From assembly GCF_005845215.1 (NCBI RefSeq), contig NZ_SPHO01000021.1, positions 1 to 64,000 on the forward strand: a stretch of 64,000 nt of DNA, in the 5' to 3' direction. The notes below the pieces were generated by a model, which worked only from the letters and a program-made list of their open reading frames with translations, did not search any database and was not told the origin of the DNA. Within the stretch, counting starts at the first letter, position 1. The number at the start of each line of letters is the position of its first letter. This document shows positions 41,176 through 50,907 of this stretch, piece after piece. The position numbers and the translations under genes were made by a program. The stretch comes from Clostridium sp. 1001271st1 H5. GTDB lineage: Bacteria > Bacillota > Clostridia > Lachnospirales > Lachnospiraceae.

Positions 41176-41844
41176 ATGGAAGGAAATAATTCAACCAAGA
41201 CCAAACTGATTAAAGCTGGTATTAAGCTTTTTTCACAGTATGGATATGCAGCCACATCCACCAGGATGATTGCTTCGGAGGCAGAGGTAAACCTGTCGGC
41301 CATTGCATTTCATTTTTCCAACAAGGAGAGGCTTTACGTGGCATGCCTGGAATATATGCTGGAAAAGGTAAAGAGCTATTATGAGGCGTCCTACATGGAG
41401 ATTGAGGGAACCTTTGAGCAGAACGCCATGACGCCCGGGAAGGCCTATGAATTTCTTGAAAAACTGATAGACCTTCAGATAGAGGTGGCCTTTGCGCCCC
41501 AGTATAAGACCACCCTTGCCCTGATATACTGGGAGAACAACGGCCCCGGGGATATGAGGCCTTTGTCGGCTGCTGCCTTTGACCGGCAGGAACGGGTGAT
41601 GGCAGAGCTGATTCAGACCGTTGCCCCTGTTTCCACGGCCCAGGCAGTCATAGCCAGCAGACATATCAACGGCTCCATCATATCCTTTGGCGAGCACCGC
41701 GGATTCATAGAGGACCTGATTCCGGAACCCCTGGAGGGGGAGCCCGTGCCCTTCTGGATACGTGAGGAGATAAAAGGAAATTGTATGGCCATTGTAGAGC
41801 GGCTGACGAAGCCGGAGCTGTTTCCGCCCCATCTGACTATATGA
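41176..41844 (+). CDS. TetR/AcrR-family regulator
   Basis: This 222-residue repressor-type protein has a clear N-terminal helix-turn-helix (LIKAGIKLFSQYGYAATSTRMIASEAEVNLSAIAFHFSNKERLY) and a helical ligand-binding domain. It is co-transcribed with the phosphatase-HD gene and precedes the second hydroxylase operon. The palindrome at 39933 and the half-site at 42066 make autoregulation and control of the hydroxylase operon likely. The ligand may be the hydroxylase substrate, which is inference. Confidence 0.88.
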   Translation: MEGNNSTKTKLIKAGIKLFSQYGYAATSTRMIASEAEVNLSAIAFHFSNKERLYVACLEYMLEKVKSYYEASYMEIEGTFEQNAMTPGKAYEFLEKLIDLQIEVAFAPQYKTTLALIYWENNGPGDMRPLSAAAFDRQERVMAELIQTVAPVSTAQAVIASRHINGSIISFGEHRGFIEDLIPEPLEGEPVPFWIREEIKGNCMAIVERLTKPELFPPHLTI

Positions 41845-41924
41845 CGGCATCCCGGTTTTTGGCGGATTCTGGGGAAAATAGAGTATAAGGCCAAAATGGT
41901 ACTTGGACGATATTCACAAACGAG

Positions 41925-41970
41925 AATAACCCTTTGAGGTGCATTGTGCACAACCTCGAAGGGTTATTTT
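41925..41970 (+). terminator. Terminator of the TetR operon
   Basis: AATAACCCTT (41925-41934) pairs with AAGGGTTATT (41959-41968); the stem continues as GAGGT/ACCTC and is followed by TT. Confidence 0.85.
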
Positions 41971-42023
41971 AGGTCCTGATATATAAAAAATGCACAAATA
42001 AATAAATTGATATTTATATATCA

Positions 42024-42073
42024 TTGACAAAAGTGTCTCATTGTGATAAAAATAAATCAAACGACCGACCTAG
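42024..42073 (+). promoter_or_regulatory. Promoter and operator half-site of the second hydroxylase operon
   Basis: A perfect TTGACA at 42024-42029 is followed, 16-17 bases later, by an AT-rich -10 (ATAAAA/TAAAAA, 42046-42052). ACGACCGACCTAG at 42061-42073 shares CGACCTA with the palindrome at 39933. It lies at the expected start of transcription, 65 bases before the first gene. Confidence 0.5.
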
Positions 42074-42137
42074 ATTAGCACAATCTTAACAAATATATCC
42101 CATTCACTTAATCCAGATAAGGAGGCAAGGAAACGTT

Positions 42138-42749
42138 ATGAAGAAACAGTATGTTACTCTGACGGTAAACGGGAGGGAATATCGTTTCTCAATCGGGGAC
42201 GGATTCGGACAGGTTCCCCCCTCAGAGACACTATCCCAGACCCTGCGAAAGAGGCTCCAGCTGACCGGCTCCAAGGAGTCATGCAGTGAGGGGGCCTGCG
42301 GGTGCTGCACCGTGCTCATGGACGGAAAGGGGGTCACGTCCTGTATGCTGCTGACCGTGGATTGCGACGGAAAGGACATTGTTACCATAGAAGGACTGGA
42401 GGACCCTGAGAAGGGACTGGACCCGCTGCAGCAGGCGTTCATTGACGAGTACGCATTTCAGTGCGGTTACTGCACGCCGGGAATCATCATGGCTGCCAAG
42501 GCCCTGCTGCTGGATAATCCCCATCCCACGGGAGATGAAATCAAGGAAGCCATGTCAGGCAATTACTGCCGCTGTATCAGTCATTACACGGTACTGCGGG
42601 CCATTAACAGGGTGGCGGGGAACGAGGAAGACCATCTGGCCGTGATGCACAGGGCCAATGATGATGTGGAAAATCCCATTCCGGTACGCCAGGAACTGTT
42701 CTTAAGTCCCTATGCCAATGGTACAAACAGCGACCATTCATTGGATTAG
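42138..42749 (+). CDS. [2Fe-2S] subunit of second molybdenum hydroxylase
   Basis: This 203-residue electron-transfer subunit has a plant-type ferredoxin cluster (CSEGACGCCTVLMDGKGVTSC) and a helical second cluster (QCGYCTPGIIMAAKALL ... GNYCRCISHY). It is longer than usual, with a C-terminal extension of about 40 residues after the second cluster (MHRANDDVENPIPVRQEL) that resembles linkers seen where the Fe-S subunit is fused to the large subunit. ATG 42138 follows GGAGG. It is first of the operon with 42767 and 45105. Confidence 0.92.
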   Translation: MKKQYVTLTVNGREYRFSIGDGFGQVPPSETLSQTLRKRLQLTGSKESCSEGACGCCTVLMDGKGVTSCMLLTVDCDGKDIVTIEGLEDPEKGLDPLQQAFIDEYAFQCGYCTPGIIMAAKALLLDNPHPTGDEIKEAMSGNYCRCISHYTVLRAINRVAGNEEDHLAVMHRANDDVENPIPVRQELFLSPYANGTNSDHSLD

Positions 42750-42766
42750 AAGGAGGGTATTGAAGA

Positions 42767-45088
42767 ATGAGCAAGCTTGAATATCGCGATATCAAACAGC
42801 CCAATTACCGCCATGTGGGCAAGTACACACCCAGAAAAGACGCAAAGGACATTGTGACGGGAAAGGCTATTTTCCTGGATGATTTTTCAGTGCCTCACAT
42901 GCTGTACGGAAAGACAAAGAGAAGTCCTTATCCCCATGCCAGAATCCTTTCCATCGACACATCCAGGGCAGAAGCCCTGCCGGGTGTAAGGGCTGTCATT
43001 ACCCATAAGAACATGCCGGAGCGGTGGGGGCTGGGCCTTCCTGTGCACAGGCTTCTGATGGAGGACAAGGTTTACTATGTAGGAGATTTGGTGGCCCTGA
43101 TTGCAGCCGACACAGTGGAGATTGCAGAGGAGGCCATAGACCTTATCGACGTGGAATACCAACAGCTGGAAGCCGTGTATACGGCTGAGGACGCCCTGAA
43201 GGAAGGGGCGGTGGAGATATATCCCAGGTTTAAAGGGAACCATGTGGACAACGGTATCAAGTATTTCCAGCCCGACGGTCCCTGGTGGCAGATTATCCGA
43301 GGGGATGTGGAAAAGGGATTCGAGGAAGCCGCCTATGTGGCGGAAGATAAGGTGGCATTTGACAAGATGCCCTCCCCTCTGGCCCCGGAAACCCCGTCCT
43401 GCATCGCCAAATACGAGGGCGGGAATGAATATACCATATGGGCTTCATCCCAGAGCTCCCATATCCTTAAGCTCATGGGCGAGGGAAGAATTCCCAATTC
43501 CAACCTGAGCGTAAAGACCTTTAACGTGGGAGGCAGCTACGGCAACAAGCAGTCCCTTATGACAACCGTGCTCTCTGCCTCCATGCTGTCCCTGGTTACC
43601 AAGCAGCCGGTAAAAATCGTGCTCACAAAGGCGGAGCAGCTCATGGCCTACGAGGTGCGTCTGGGCAGCACCATTACCGCTAAGGTGGGAATGGACAAGG
43701 AGGGCTATGTAAGGGCCGTGGAAGGCGACTGGCTGGTGGATACGGGAGCCATAGCAGACTCCGTACAGGGCCAGGTGGGCGTGGGCCTTGGCGAGGCGCA
43801 GCTGGTGTGCGCCAAATGTCCCAACTGGTATATGGACAGCCATATTGCAGTGACCAACAAGCAGGCGGCAGGTATTGTACGAGGCTACGGCGGCCAGGAG
43901 CTGAACAGCTGTCTGGAGCGTCTGATGTGCGCCGTGATGAAGAAGGGCAATTTTGACCCCCTGGATGTGTTCAAGAAAAATTATATTGCGCCCGGGGACC
44001 GGTTCATCTGGCGGGACGGACGGTGGTGGCAGAGCCGTTCCTCCCTGTTCTTCCCGGAAGCAATGCAGAATGCGGCGGACCGCTTTGGCTGGGCCGATAA
44101 ATGGAAGGGCTGGAATGTGCCCACATGCGTCAACGGCACAAAGGCCAGGGGAATCGGCATGGGCGTAATCGGAAATGCCGACATCAGCGAGGACAACACG
44201 GAGGCCATTGTCAGGATTGTTCCGGATTTGGTTGGAAGCCGCAGGGCGTCCACAGCCATTATTGAGTGCGATATCACGGAGTCCGGCATGGGAACCAGAA
44301 GCAATGCGTGTAAGATTGTGGCCGAGGTTCTTAACGTACCCGTGGAAAAGGTGTCCATCACGGAGCCAGGCTCCAAGTTCAATCCGTCCAACTACGGTCT
44401 GTGCGGTTCCAGAGGTACCATCACCACAGGCAAGGCAGTATCCCTGGCAGCCATGGAGGCAAAGAAAAAAGCTCTGGAGCTGGGCGCCCTCTACTTTAAG
44501 CGTTCCGTGGACCAGCTGGACACAAAGGACTTTATGGTCTATGTGCGGGATAACCCGGAATTGGTGGTGCCTATGTTTAAGCTGGCTCCCAAGGAGCTCA
44601 GCATTGTGGGATATGGAAAGCACATGGAAATGTTCAATATCCCCAGCTGCATGGCCATATTCGTGGAGGCAGAGGTGGACCTGGAAACAGGCAATACCAA
44701 GCTGGTGAAGGTGGCCGGAGGTACGGACATCGGCCAGATTATTGATTCCAAGGCAGTGGAGATGCAGCTGCACGGAGGCTTCGGCTCAGCCTGTATCGAT
44801 ACAGCCATATTTGAGGAGTGTATCCTGGACCCGTCCACAGGAAGGCTTTTAACCTCCAGCCTCATTGATTATAAGTGGAGGACATTCAATGAATTCCCGC
44901 CATATGACGCCTATATCATGGAATCCCAGATTGATTCCTTCATGTTTAAGGCCCTGGGAATTGGCGAGATTTCCGGTGCGGCAGGAGCAAGCGCGGTGCT
45001 GATGGCCATATCCAATGCAATCGGCGTGGACATCAAGGATTATCCGGCAACTCCGGCAGTTATACTTAAGGCGTTAGGCAAAGCATAA
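42767..45088 (+). CDS. Molybdopterin-binding hydroxylase large subunit (second copy)
   Basis: The 773-residue catalytic subunit diverges from the first copy at key sites. The usual GGGFGGK is GGSYGNK (near residue 256), VRGYGGQE binds MoCo (near 370), and the region of the active-site Glu reads GIGEISGAAGASAV instead of GxGExS. These changes suggest a different substrate or a distinct subfamily. Start ATG 42767 follows AGAAGGAGG. The Fe-S subunit lies 17 bases upstream and the FAD subunit 16 bases downstream, completing a three-subunit enzyme. The substrate is unknown. Confidence 0.88.
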   Translation: MSKLEYRDIKQPNYRHVGKYTPRKDAKDIVTGKAIFLDDFSVPHMLYGKTKRSPYPHARILSIDTSRAEALPGVRAVITHKNMPERWGLGLPVHRLLMEDKVYYVGDLVALIAADTVEIAEEAIDLIDVEYQQLEAVYTAEDALKEGAVEIYPRFKGNHVDNGIKYFQPDGPWWQIIRGDVEKGFEEAAYVAEDKVAFDKMPSPLAPETPSCIAKYEGGNEYTIWASSQSSHILKLMGEGRIPNSNLSVKTFNVGGSYGNKQSLMTTVLSASMLSLVTKQPVKIVLTKAEQLMAYEVRLGSTITAKVGMDKEGYVRAVEGDWLVDTGAIADSVQGQVGVGLGEAQLVCAKCPNWYMDSHIAVTNKQAAGIVRGYGGQELNSCLERLMCAVMKKGNFDPLDVFKKNYIAPGDRFIWRDGRWWQSRSSLFFPEAMQNAADRFGWADKWKGWNVPTCVNGTKARGIGMGVIGNADISEDNTEAIVRIVPDLVGSRRASTAIIECDITESGMGTRSNACKIVAEVLNVPVEKVSITEPGSKFNPSNYGLCGSRGTITTGKAVSLAAMEAKKKALELGALYFKRSVDQLDTKDFMVYVRDNPELVVPMFKLAPKELSIVGYGKHMEMFNIPSCMAIFVEAEVDLETGNTKLVKVAGGTDIGQIIDSKAVEMQLHGGFGSACIDTAIFEECILDPSTGRLLTSSLIDYKWRTFNEFPPYDAYIMESQIDSFMFKALGIGEISGAAGASAVLMAISNAIGVDIKDYPATPAVILKALGKA

Positions 45089-45104
45089 GAGGGGAGGATT
45101 CACT

Positions 45105-47477
45105 GTGAAATATTTTGAACATGAGAGCGCTGCCACCTTTGATGAGGCAGTCTCCTTATTAAAAGAGTCCCCAAAAGGGAAAACCGTAGTAATGGCCGGA
45201 GGTTCCGACCTGGTTGGAGTATTGAAGGAACAGATTCTGGAGGAGTACCCGGAAAAGGTGGTTGACCTTAAGACCGTTGAAGGCGGGGAATACATAAAGC
45301 AGGACGGGGATATGATTGAAATCGGCGCCCTGACAAAGCTCTGCGACATCGTGAAGTCGGACCTTCTGAATGAAAAGGCGCCTGTCCTTTCACAGGCAGC
45401 CCGTTCCGTGGCAACACCGCTGATTCGCAATGTGGCCACCATCGGAGGCAATATATGCCAGGATGTGCGCTGCTGGTTTTACCGCTATCCCCACGGCATC
45501 GGCGGCAGGATGGACTGTATGAGAAAAGGCGGAAACGAATGCTATGCAGTCATGGGGGATAACCGCTACCATTCCATATTCGGCGGCATGAAGGTCCACA
45601 CCACCCCGTGCTCTGTTAAGTGTCCGGCCAATACGGACATACCCGCCTATATGGACCGGCTGCGGGAGGGGGATACAGAGGGAGCCGCCCGCATCCTGAT
45701 GGAAGCCAATCCCATCCCCATGATTACATCCAGGGTCTGCGCGCATACCTGCCAGGAGCAGTGCAACCGCTGCGACTTTGACGAGAGCGTATCCATTCAT
45801 GGCGTGGAGCGCTATGTGGGGGATTATATACTGGAGCACGCGGATTTGTTCTACAGGGCGCCGGAAACCGAGACAGGCCATAAGGTGGCTCTTGTGGGAG
45901 CAGGCCCGGCAGGCTTAAGCGCCGCCTATTACCTGAGGAAGGCGGGCCATGACGTGACGGTCTTCGACAAGATGGAGGAACCGGGCGGCATGCTGACCTA
46001 TGCCATTCCCAACTACAGACTGCCCAAGTCCTATGTGAAACAGGTGGCTGCGGCCTATGAGAAGATGGGTATCCATTTCCGTCTGGGGTGCTGTCTGGGT
46101 GAGGATGTGCAGGCCGGGGAACTGGAACAGCAGTATGACAATGTGTTCTATGCAACCGGCGCATGGAAACGCCCTGTGCTGGGATTTGACGGCGAGGAGT
46201 TTACGGAGTTCGGACTTCAGTTCCTGATGGAAGTCAACCAGTGGATGAACAAAAAGGACCGCCGCCATGTTCTGGTGGTGGGAGGCGGAAACGTGGCAAT
46301 GGATGTGGCCATTACCGCCAGGCGCCTGGGCGCGGAGAGCGTTACGCTGGCTTGTCTGGAATCCGAGCCTGAGATGCCGGCCAGCAGGGAAGAGATTGCA
46401 AGGGCCAGGGAGGAAGGCATTGAAATCATGCCGTCCTACGGCGTGTCAAGGGCAATCTACGAAGGCGATAAGGTTACCGGTATGGAACTTATGCGCTGCA
46501 CCTCTGTGAAGGATGAGCAGGGACATTTTAACCCCCAGTACAACAGGGAGGAGACACTGATTGTATCGGCGGATTCCATTCTGATGGCGGCGGGACAGAA
46601 GGTGGACTTAAGTTTCCTGGGAGATAAATACGGTCTTGCCCTGGAGCGCGGACTGATTCAGGTGGACAAGGATACGCAGGCCACAAGCAAGACCGGGGTC
46701 TATGCAGGAGGCGACGCCACCACAGGACCGGCAACCGTTATCCAGGCAGTCCGTTCCGGGCGCAATGCCGCGGAAGCCATTAACAAAGGCTACGGCATCA
46801 TGCCGGAGCGCCGCAGGGAGGAGAAGTTTATCCACTTTGACGCTGCAGGCGTAAAGGAAGAGCATGCGGTAAAGGATAAGGAGCTGTCAGCCCAGGAACG
46901 GGCTCTGGATAAGGAGGACAGCTTCACGCTGACCGGAGAGGAGGCAGCCAGGGAGGCAGGAAGATGCATGAACTGCGGATGCTACTCCGTCAATGCTTCA
47001 GACATATCCCCGGTGCTTATCCTGCTGGACGCCCAGATTGTGACCACAAAGAAAACAGTGAGGGCGGCTGACTTTTTCACCACCCATCTGAAAGCAGTGG
47101 ATATGCTGGATGCGGACGAACTGGTGACAGCTGTCCGGTTTAAGATTCCGGAAGGCTATACCACGGCCTATGACAAATTCAGGGTGCGTGAGGCAGTGGA
47201 TTTTGCCATTGTCAGCCTGGCTTATGCTTACAGGATGAAGGACGGCGTTATAGAGGATGCGAGAATCGTTCTGGGCGGCGTGGCCCCGGTGCCCATGGAA
47301 CGGAAAAAGGTGGAAGCATTCCTGACCGGCAGAAAGCCGGAGGAAGGCATGGCGGAATCCGCCGCGGACCTGGCAGTGGAGGGGACCACGGCCATGGCCA
47401 ACAATACATATAAGATTCAGGAGGTAAGGGCTCTTATAAAGAAGATGATTATGGACATGGGGGCTATCCAGGCATAA
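45105..47477 (+). CDS. FAD subunit with inserted GltD-like NAD(P)H oxidoreductase module
   Basis: This 790-residue fusion begins as a normal molybdopterin dehydrogenase FAD-binding subunit (VVMAGGSDLVGVLK; VATIGGNICQDVRCWFY; MGDNRYHSIFGG). It is then interrupted at about residue 165 by a GltD-like module: Fe-S cysteines CSVKCPANTDIPAY and CAHTCQEQCNRC, FAD-binding VALVGAGPAGLSAAYYL, NAD(P)-binding VLVVGGGNVAMDVA and AGQKVDLSF. After about residue 640 the FAD subunit resumes (SDISPVLILLDAQIVTTKKTV; KFRVREAVDFAIVSLAY). The inserted module should connect the hydroxylase to NAD(P). In Escherichia coli the corresponding parts are separate proteins (YgfM, YgfK). Confidence 0.88.
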   Translation: MKYFEHESAATFDEAVSLLKESPKGKTVVMAGGSDLVGVLKEQILEEYPEKVVDLKTVEGGEYIKQDGDMIEIGALTKLCDIVKSDLLNEKAPVLSQAARSVATPLIRNVATIGGNICQDVRCWFYRYPHGIGGRMDCMRKGGNECYAVMGDNRYHSIFGGMKVHTTPCSVKCPANTDIPAYMDRLREGDTEGAARILMEANPIPMITSRVCAHTCQEQCNRCDFDESVSIHGVERYVGDYILEHADLFYRAPETETGHKVALVGAGPAGLSAAYYLRKAGHDVTVFDKMEEPGGMLTYAIPNYRLPKSYVKQVAAAYEKMGIHFRLGCCLGEDVQAGELEQQYDNVFYATGAWKRPVLGFDGEEFTEFGLQFLMEVNQWMNKKDRRHVLVVGGGNVAMDVAITARRLGAESVTLACLESEPEMPASREEIARAREEGIEIMPSYGVSRAIYEGDKVTGMELMRCTSVKDEQGHFNPQYNREETLIVSADSILMAAGQKVDLSFLGDKYGLALERGLIQVDKDTQATSKTGVYAGGDATTGPATVIQAVRSGRNAAEAINKGYGIMPERRREEKFIHFDAAGVKEEHAVKDKELSAQERALDKEDSFTLTGEEAAREAGRCMNCGCYSVNASDISPVLILLDAQIVTTKKTVRAADFFTTHLKAVDMLDADELVTAVRFKIPEGYTTAYDKFRVREAVDFAIVSLAYAYRMKDGVIEDARIVLGGVAPVPMERKKVEAFLTGRKPEEGMAESAADLAVEGTTAMANNTYKIQEVRALIKKMIMDMGAIQA

Positions 47478-47639
47478 CAGCCCGCTGCATCAATGACTGT
47501 ATATTTATGGTTTCGCCTTCCCGGGGTGTGTTTTCAGATACGCTCCGGCGGGGTGAAGCCGTAAATACGTTTTTCTTGAAAATGTTAAAAAAATAACAAA
47601 TAATGGCAGGTCTTTTAAGTACAAGGAAGAAGGTATTTT

Positions 47640-48887
47640 ATGGATTTGATGAAAAAAAGGTGGGCGGTTCTGATTGCCAGTGTTATTGTTAATATATGTA
47701 TTGGTACGGGGTTTGCATGGAGTGTTTACCAGACAGGGCTGTTTAATGAGGGGGCAGTGATATTCGGGGCAGAGGTACAGAAGTCACAGCTGGCTTTGGC
47801 CTTTACAATCTGCAGCGGCGTTGCGCCGATTCCCATGATTGCGGGAAATGGGCTTCAAAAGAAGCTTAAGGGGCCAAGGAACGTGGTATGGCTGGGGGGA
47901 ATCCTGTTCAGCGCAGGACTGATTTGCACCAGCTTCATCCACAGCCTTACCATGCTGTACGTGACATACGGACTTCTCTGCGGCTTTGGCATCGCCTTTG
48001 CCTACGGCATTACCATTGGAAACACGGTGCGGTTTTTCCCGGACAAGCGGGGATTGATTGCAGGTATTTCCACGGCTGCCTACGGGGCTGGCAGCATTAT
48101 TTTCCCGCCAATCATGCAGTCGCTGATTGCTTCCGGCGGCGTTATGTTTACCTTCCGGGTGCTGGGAATCCTGTTTGGGGTAATGATAATCATAGCCGCC
48201 TGTTTTATCACCGAACCTCCCGAGGGATGGCTGCCAAAGGGGTGGGCGCCGCCGGCGGCCAAAAACAGTTCCTCTTTAGCGGCTGACGGAAAGAACTGGA
48301 AGCTGATGCTGGCTGACGGAAGGTTTTATCTGATGATTATTGCATTTACCATATTTGCCACAGGAGGACTTATGGTGGTGAGCCAGGGCTCGCCCATGGC
48401 CCAGGCCATAGCCGGGGTGGACGCGGCAGTTGCAGCAACCGCGGTCAGCATCATTGGCCTGGCCAACACGGGAGGCAGGGTGCTCTGGGGATGGGTTTCC
48501 GATAAGGTGGGAAGATATCCGGCCCTCAGCATCATGGCCGTCATTGTGGCGGTAAGCGGTTTTGCCCTGTCCGCTTGTACGGACAGCGGTTCACTGGTCC
48601 TGTTCCTTGCATTTGCCATGCTGATTGCCATGTGCTACGGCGGAAGCATGGGCGTATATCCGGCCCTGACGGCCGATGCCTTCGGAATCAGGTATAACGG
48701 GGTCAATTACGGCATTATGTTTATCGGATTTGCGCTTGGCGGTTACATAGGGCCGATTCTGGCCAACAGTCTCTACGACAGCACCGGTTCATACGGCGTG
48801 CCGCTGATGGCAGTGGGCGCAATGGGCGTGGTGGCGCTGATTATATTGTTTGTTCTGACAGCTATCAATAAACGGGCACAGAGATAG
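47640..48887 (+). CDS. OFA-family MFS transporter
   Basis: The 415-residue major facilitator has 12 predicted membrane helices and the OFA (oxalate/formate antiporter) pattern: an N-terminal VNICIGTGFAWSVYQ, the loop FFPDKRGLIAGIST and VSDKVGRYPALS between helices 8 and 9. It probably moves a small organic anion, likely the hydroxylase substrate or product. It is 162 bases after the FAD subunit and 11 bases before the ligase gene, so it heads the ligase/CoA transferase/thioesterase/MocA group. Confidence 0.87.
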   Translation: MDLMKKRWAVLIASVIVNICIGTGFAWSVYQTGLFNEGAVIFGAEVQKSQLALAFTICSGVAPIPMIAGNGLQKKLKGPRNVVWLGGILFSAGLICTSFIHSLTMLYVTYGLLCGFGIAFAYGITIGNTVRFFPDKRGLIAGISTAAYGAGSIIFPPIMQSLIASGGVMFTFRVLGILFGVMIIIAACFITEPPEGWLPKGWAPPAAKNSSSLAADGKNWKLMLADGRFYLMIIAFTIFATGGLMVVSQGSPMAQAIAGVDAAVAATAVSIIGLANTGGRVLWGWVSDKVGRYPALSIMAVIVAVSGFALSACTDSGSLVLFLAFAMLIAMCYGGSMGVYPALTADAFGIRYNGVNYGIMFIGFALGGYIGPILANSLYDSTGSYGVPLMAVGAMGVVALIILFVLTAINKRAQR

Positions 48888-48898
48888 GGGAAGGTTCG

Positions 48899-50907
48899 AT
48901 GGAAGACCTGATTGACGGAAAGAGAAGAATACAAGCAGTGGTTTGCAGGGGTGAGAATGGTCCCGGGGACGCCTCCTTTCTCTTTGACAGGGCTGGCCGC
49001 CTGCTGGCTTTTGAGGGGACCATGTCCGGTTCAGAGGCTTTCGGGGAAATGCTTTCGCAGATGTGCAGGAACCAGCCCGGAATATCCGGCCGGGAGGGTT
49101 TGGAAACCGAGTGGGAAGGCGCGGCGTATCATGTCTGTCTCAACCGGTACATTCACCTGACCCTGGGTGAGCTGGCAGATATACAGGCGCAGCGCTTTCC
49201 TGACAGGGAGGCTGTGGTTGACAGCCTGGCAGATGTGCGCCTTACCTTCCGGGAGGTCAAAAAGCGCAGCGACAGTCTGGCCAAGGGGCTGATTCACATA
49301 GGTATCTGCAAAGGGGACCATGTGGCGGTCATCATGGATAACTGCTGGGAAAATGTAATCACAAAAATAGCGATTGAAAAAACCGGGGCAGTGATAGTAA
49401 ACCTGAATATTCACGAAAAAAGGGACATGCTGGAATGTCTGCTCCACCGGACGGATGTGAAGGCGGTCATACTGAAGCAGGGAATCAAAAACCGGGAGCA
49501 CATGGACATATTTTACCAAATCAGCCCGGAGCTTAAAACAGCGGTTCCTGGAAGGCTCTATGTGCCCCGCCTGCCCAGGCTGCGCCATATAGTTGTCACG
49601 GACCCGCTAAGACCCAGAAGCTGCGCCTGGCAGTTTGAGGCGCTGATGGAACAGGGAATGCGGATGGATGACGTGATTTTGGAGGAGAGGATGAGGGAAA
49701 TCAGTCCCTTTGACGACGCCACCATCATCCATACCTCTGGTACCAGCGGCGTGCCCAAGGGAGTGGTGCTGTGCCACTGCCAGGTCCTGGAAAATGCATG
49801 GAGCCATGTACAGTATCTGGGACTGGAGAAAGAGGACCGCCTGTGCATGACGCCTCCCATGTTCCACTCCTTTGGATGCGTGGGCTCGGTGCTCAGCGCC
49901 ATGATGGCAGGTGCAGCCCTGGTCTGTTATGAGAAGACGGACAGAATCTGTCTGCTGGACATGCTGAGGAAGGAACGGTGCACCGTACTGTGCAGCGTAC
50001 CAACGGTCTATATCCGCCTCATCAGGGAGATGAGGGAGGGAAAAGCGGGCAGTAAGAATTTATGCCTGCGCCTGTGCGTTACGGCCGGAGCGCCCTGTCC
50101 GGAATATACCTTGAGGGACATGAAACATGTTATAGGGGCAAAAGCCGCGGTGGTCATGTACGGCATGACAGAGGCCGGACCGGGAATCAGCAGCACAACC
50201 ATGGACGACAGCCCGGAGGTGACGGTTTCCACTGTGGGCAGGCTGTGGCCGGGGGTTGCGGGGCAGATACGGGATTTAACCACGGGCCGGGTGCTGGGGC
50301 CTGGGCAGACCGGTGAACTGTGCATCAGGGGCTACGGCGTGATGAAGGGATATTACAACAATCCGGAGGAAACAGCCAAAGCAGTGGACCGGGAGGGCTG
50401 GCTTCACACAGGAGACATTGGTGCCCTGTCGGAGGACGGGCTTCTGACCCTGAAGGGAAGGTGCAAGGATTTAATCATACGGGGCGGGGAAAACATAAGC
50501 CCCAAGGAAATAGAAGATTTTATACGGAATTATGAACCTGTGGAGGAAGTGGCTGTGTGGGGGCGCCGGATGAACAGTACGGCGAGCTGGTATACGCCTT
50601 TATCCGTCTAAAGGAAGGGACTGTGATTACAAAGGAGGGCCTGAGGGACTGGTGCAGGGGTAGAATCGCCACCATTAAGATTCCGCAGGAGATAGAACTG
50701 ACAGACCATTTCCCGGTAACAGCTACCGGGAAAATATTAAAAGGACGTCTGCGGAGCCTTGCCAGGGAGCATCTGGAGGAAAGGGCGCCGAAGCGGACGG
50801 ATGCGGAACCAGGCGGGCCGGAACGGACGGATATGAAAGCGGGCGAAGAAGGGCGGATGCCCATGGAGACGGGAAAGGACGGTATGGATAAATGGCAAAA
50901 ATCATAA
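48899..50907 (+). pseudogene. AMP-dependent acyl-CoA ligase, single-base frameshift
   Basis: This is an acyl-adenylate-forming CoA ligase. ATP-binding P-loop TSGTSGVPKGVVLCH and MYGMTEAGPG are present, as are GYYNNPEETAKAVDREGWLHTGD and the hinge GRCKDLIIRGGENISPKEIE. An unusual N-terminal extension of about 75 residues precedes the ligase core. At 50553-50564 the frame breaks: the sequence GGCTGTGTGGGGGCG lacks one base compared with a reading of AVVGAPDEQYGELVYAFI. The downstream frame supplies the rest, including the catalytic Lys in TATGKILKGRL. A 50-residue Glu/Gly/Lys-rich tail follows. It is either a true mutation, a sequencing error in a G-run or a frameshift site. The 3' end overlaps the next gene by 16 bases. 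Confidence 0.8.
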
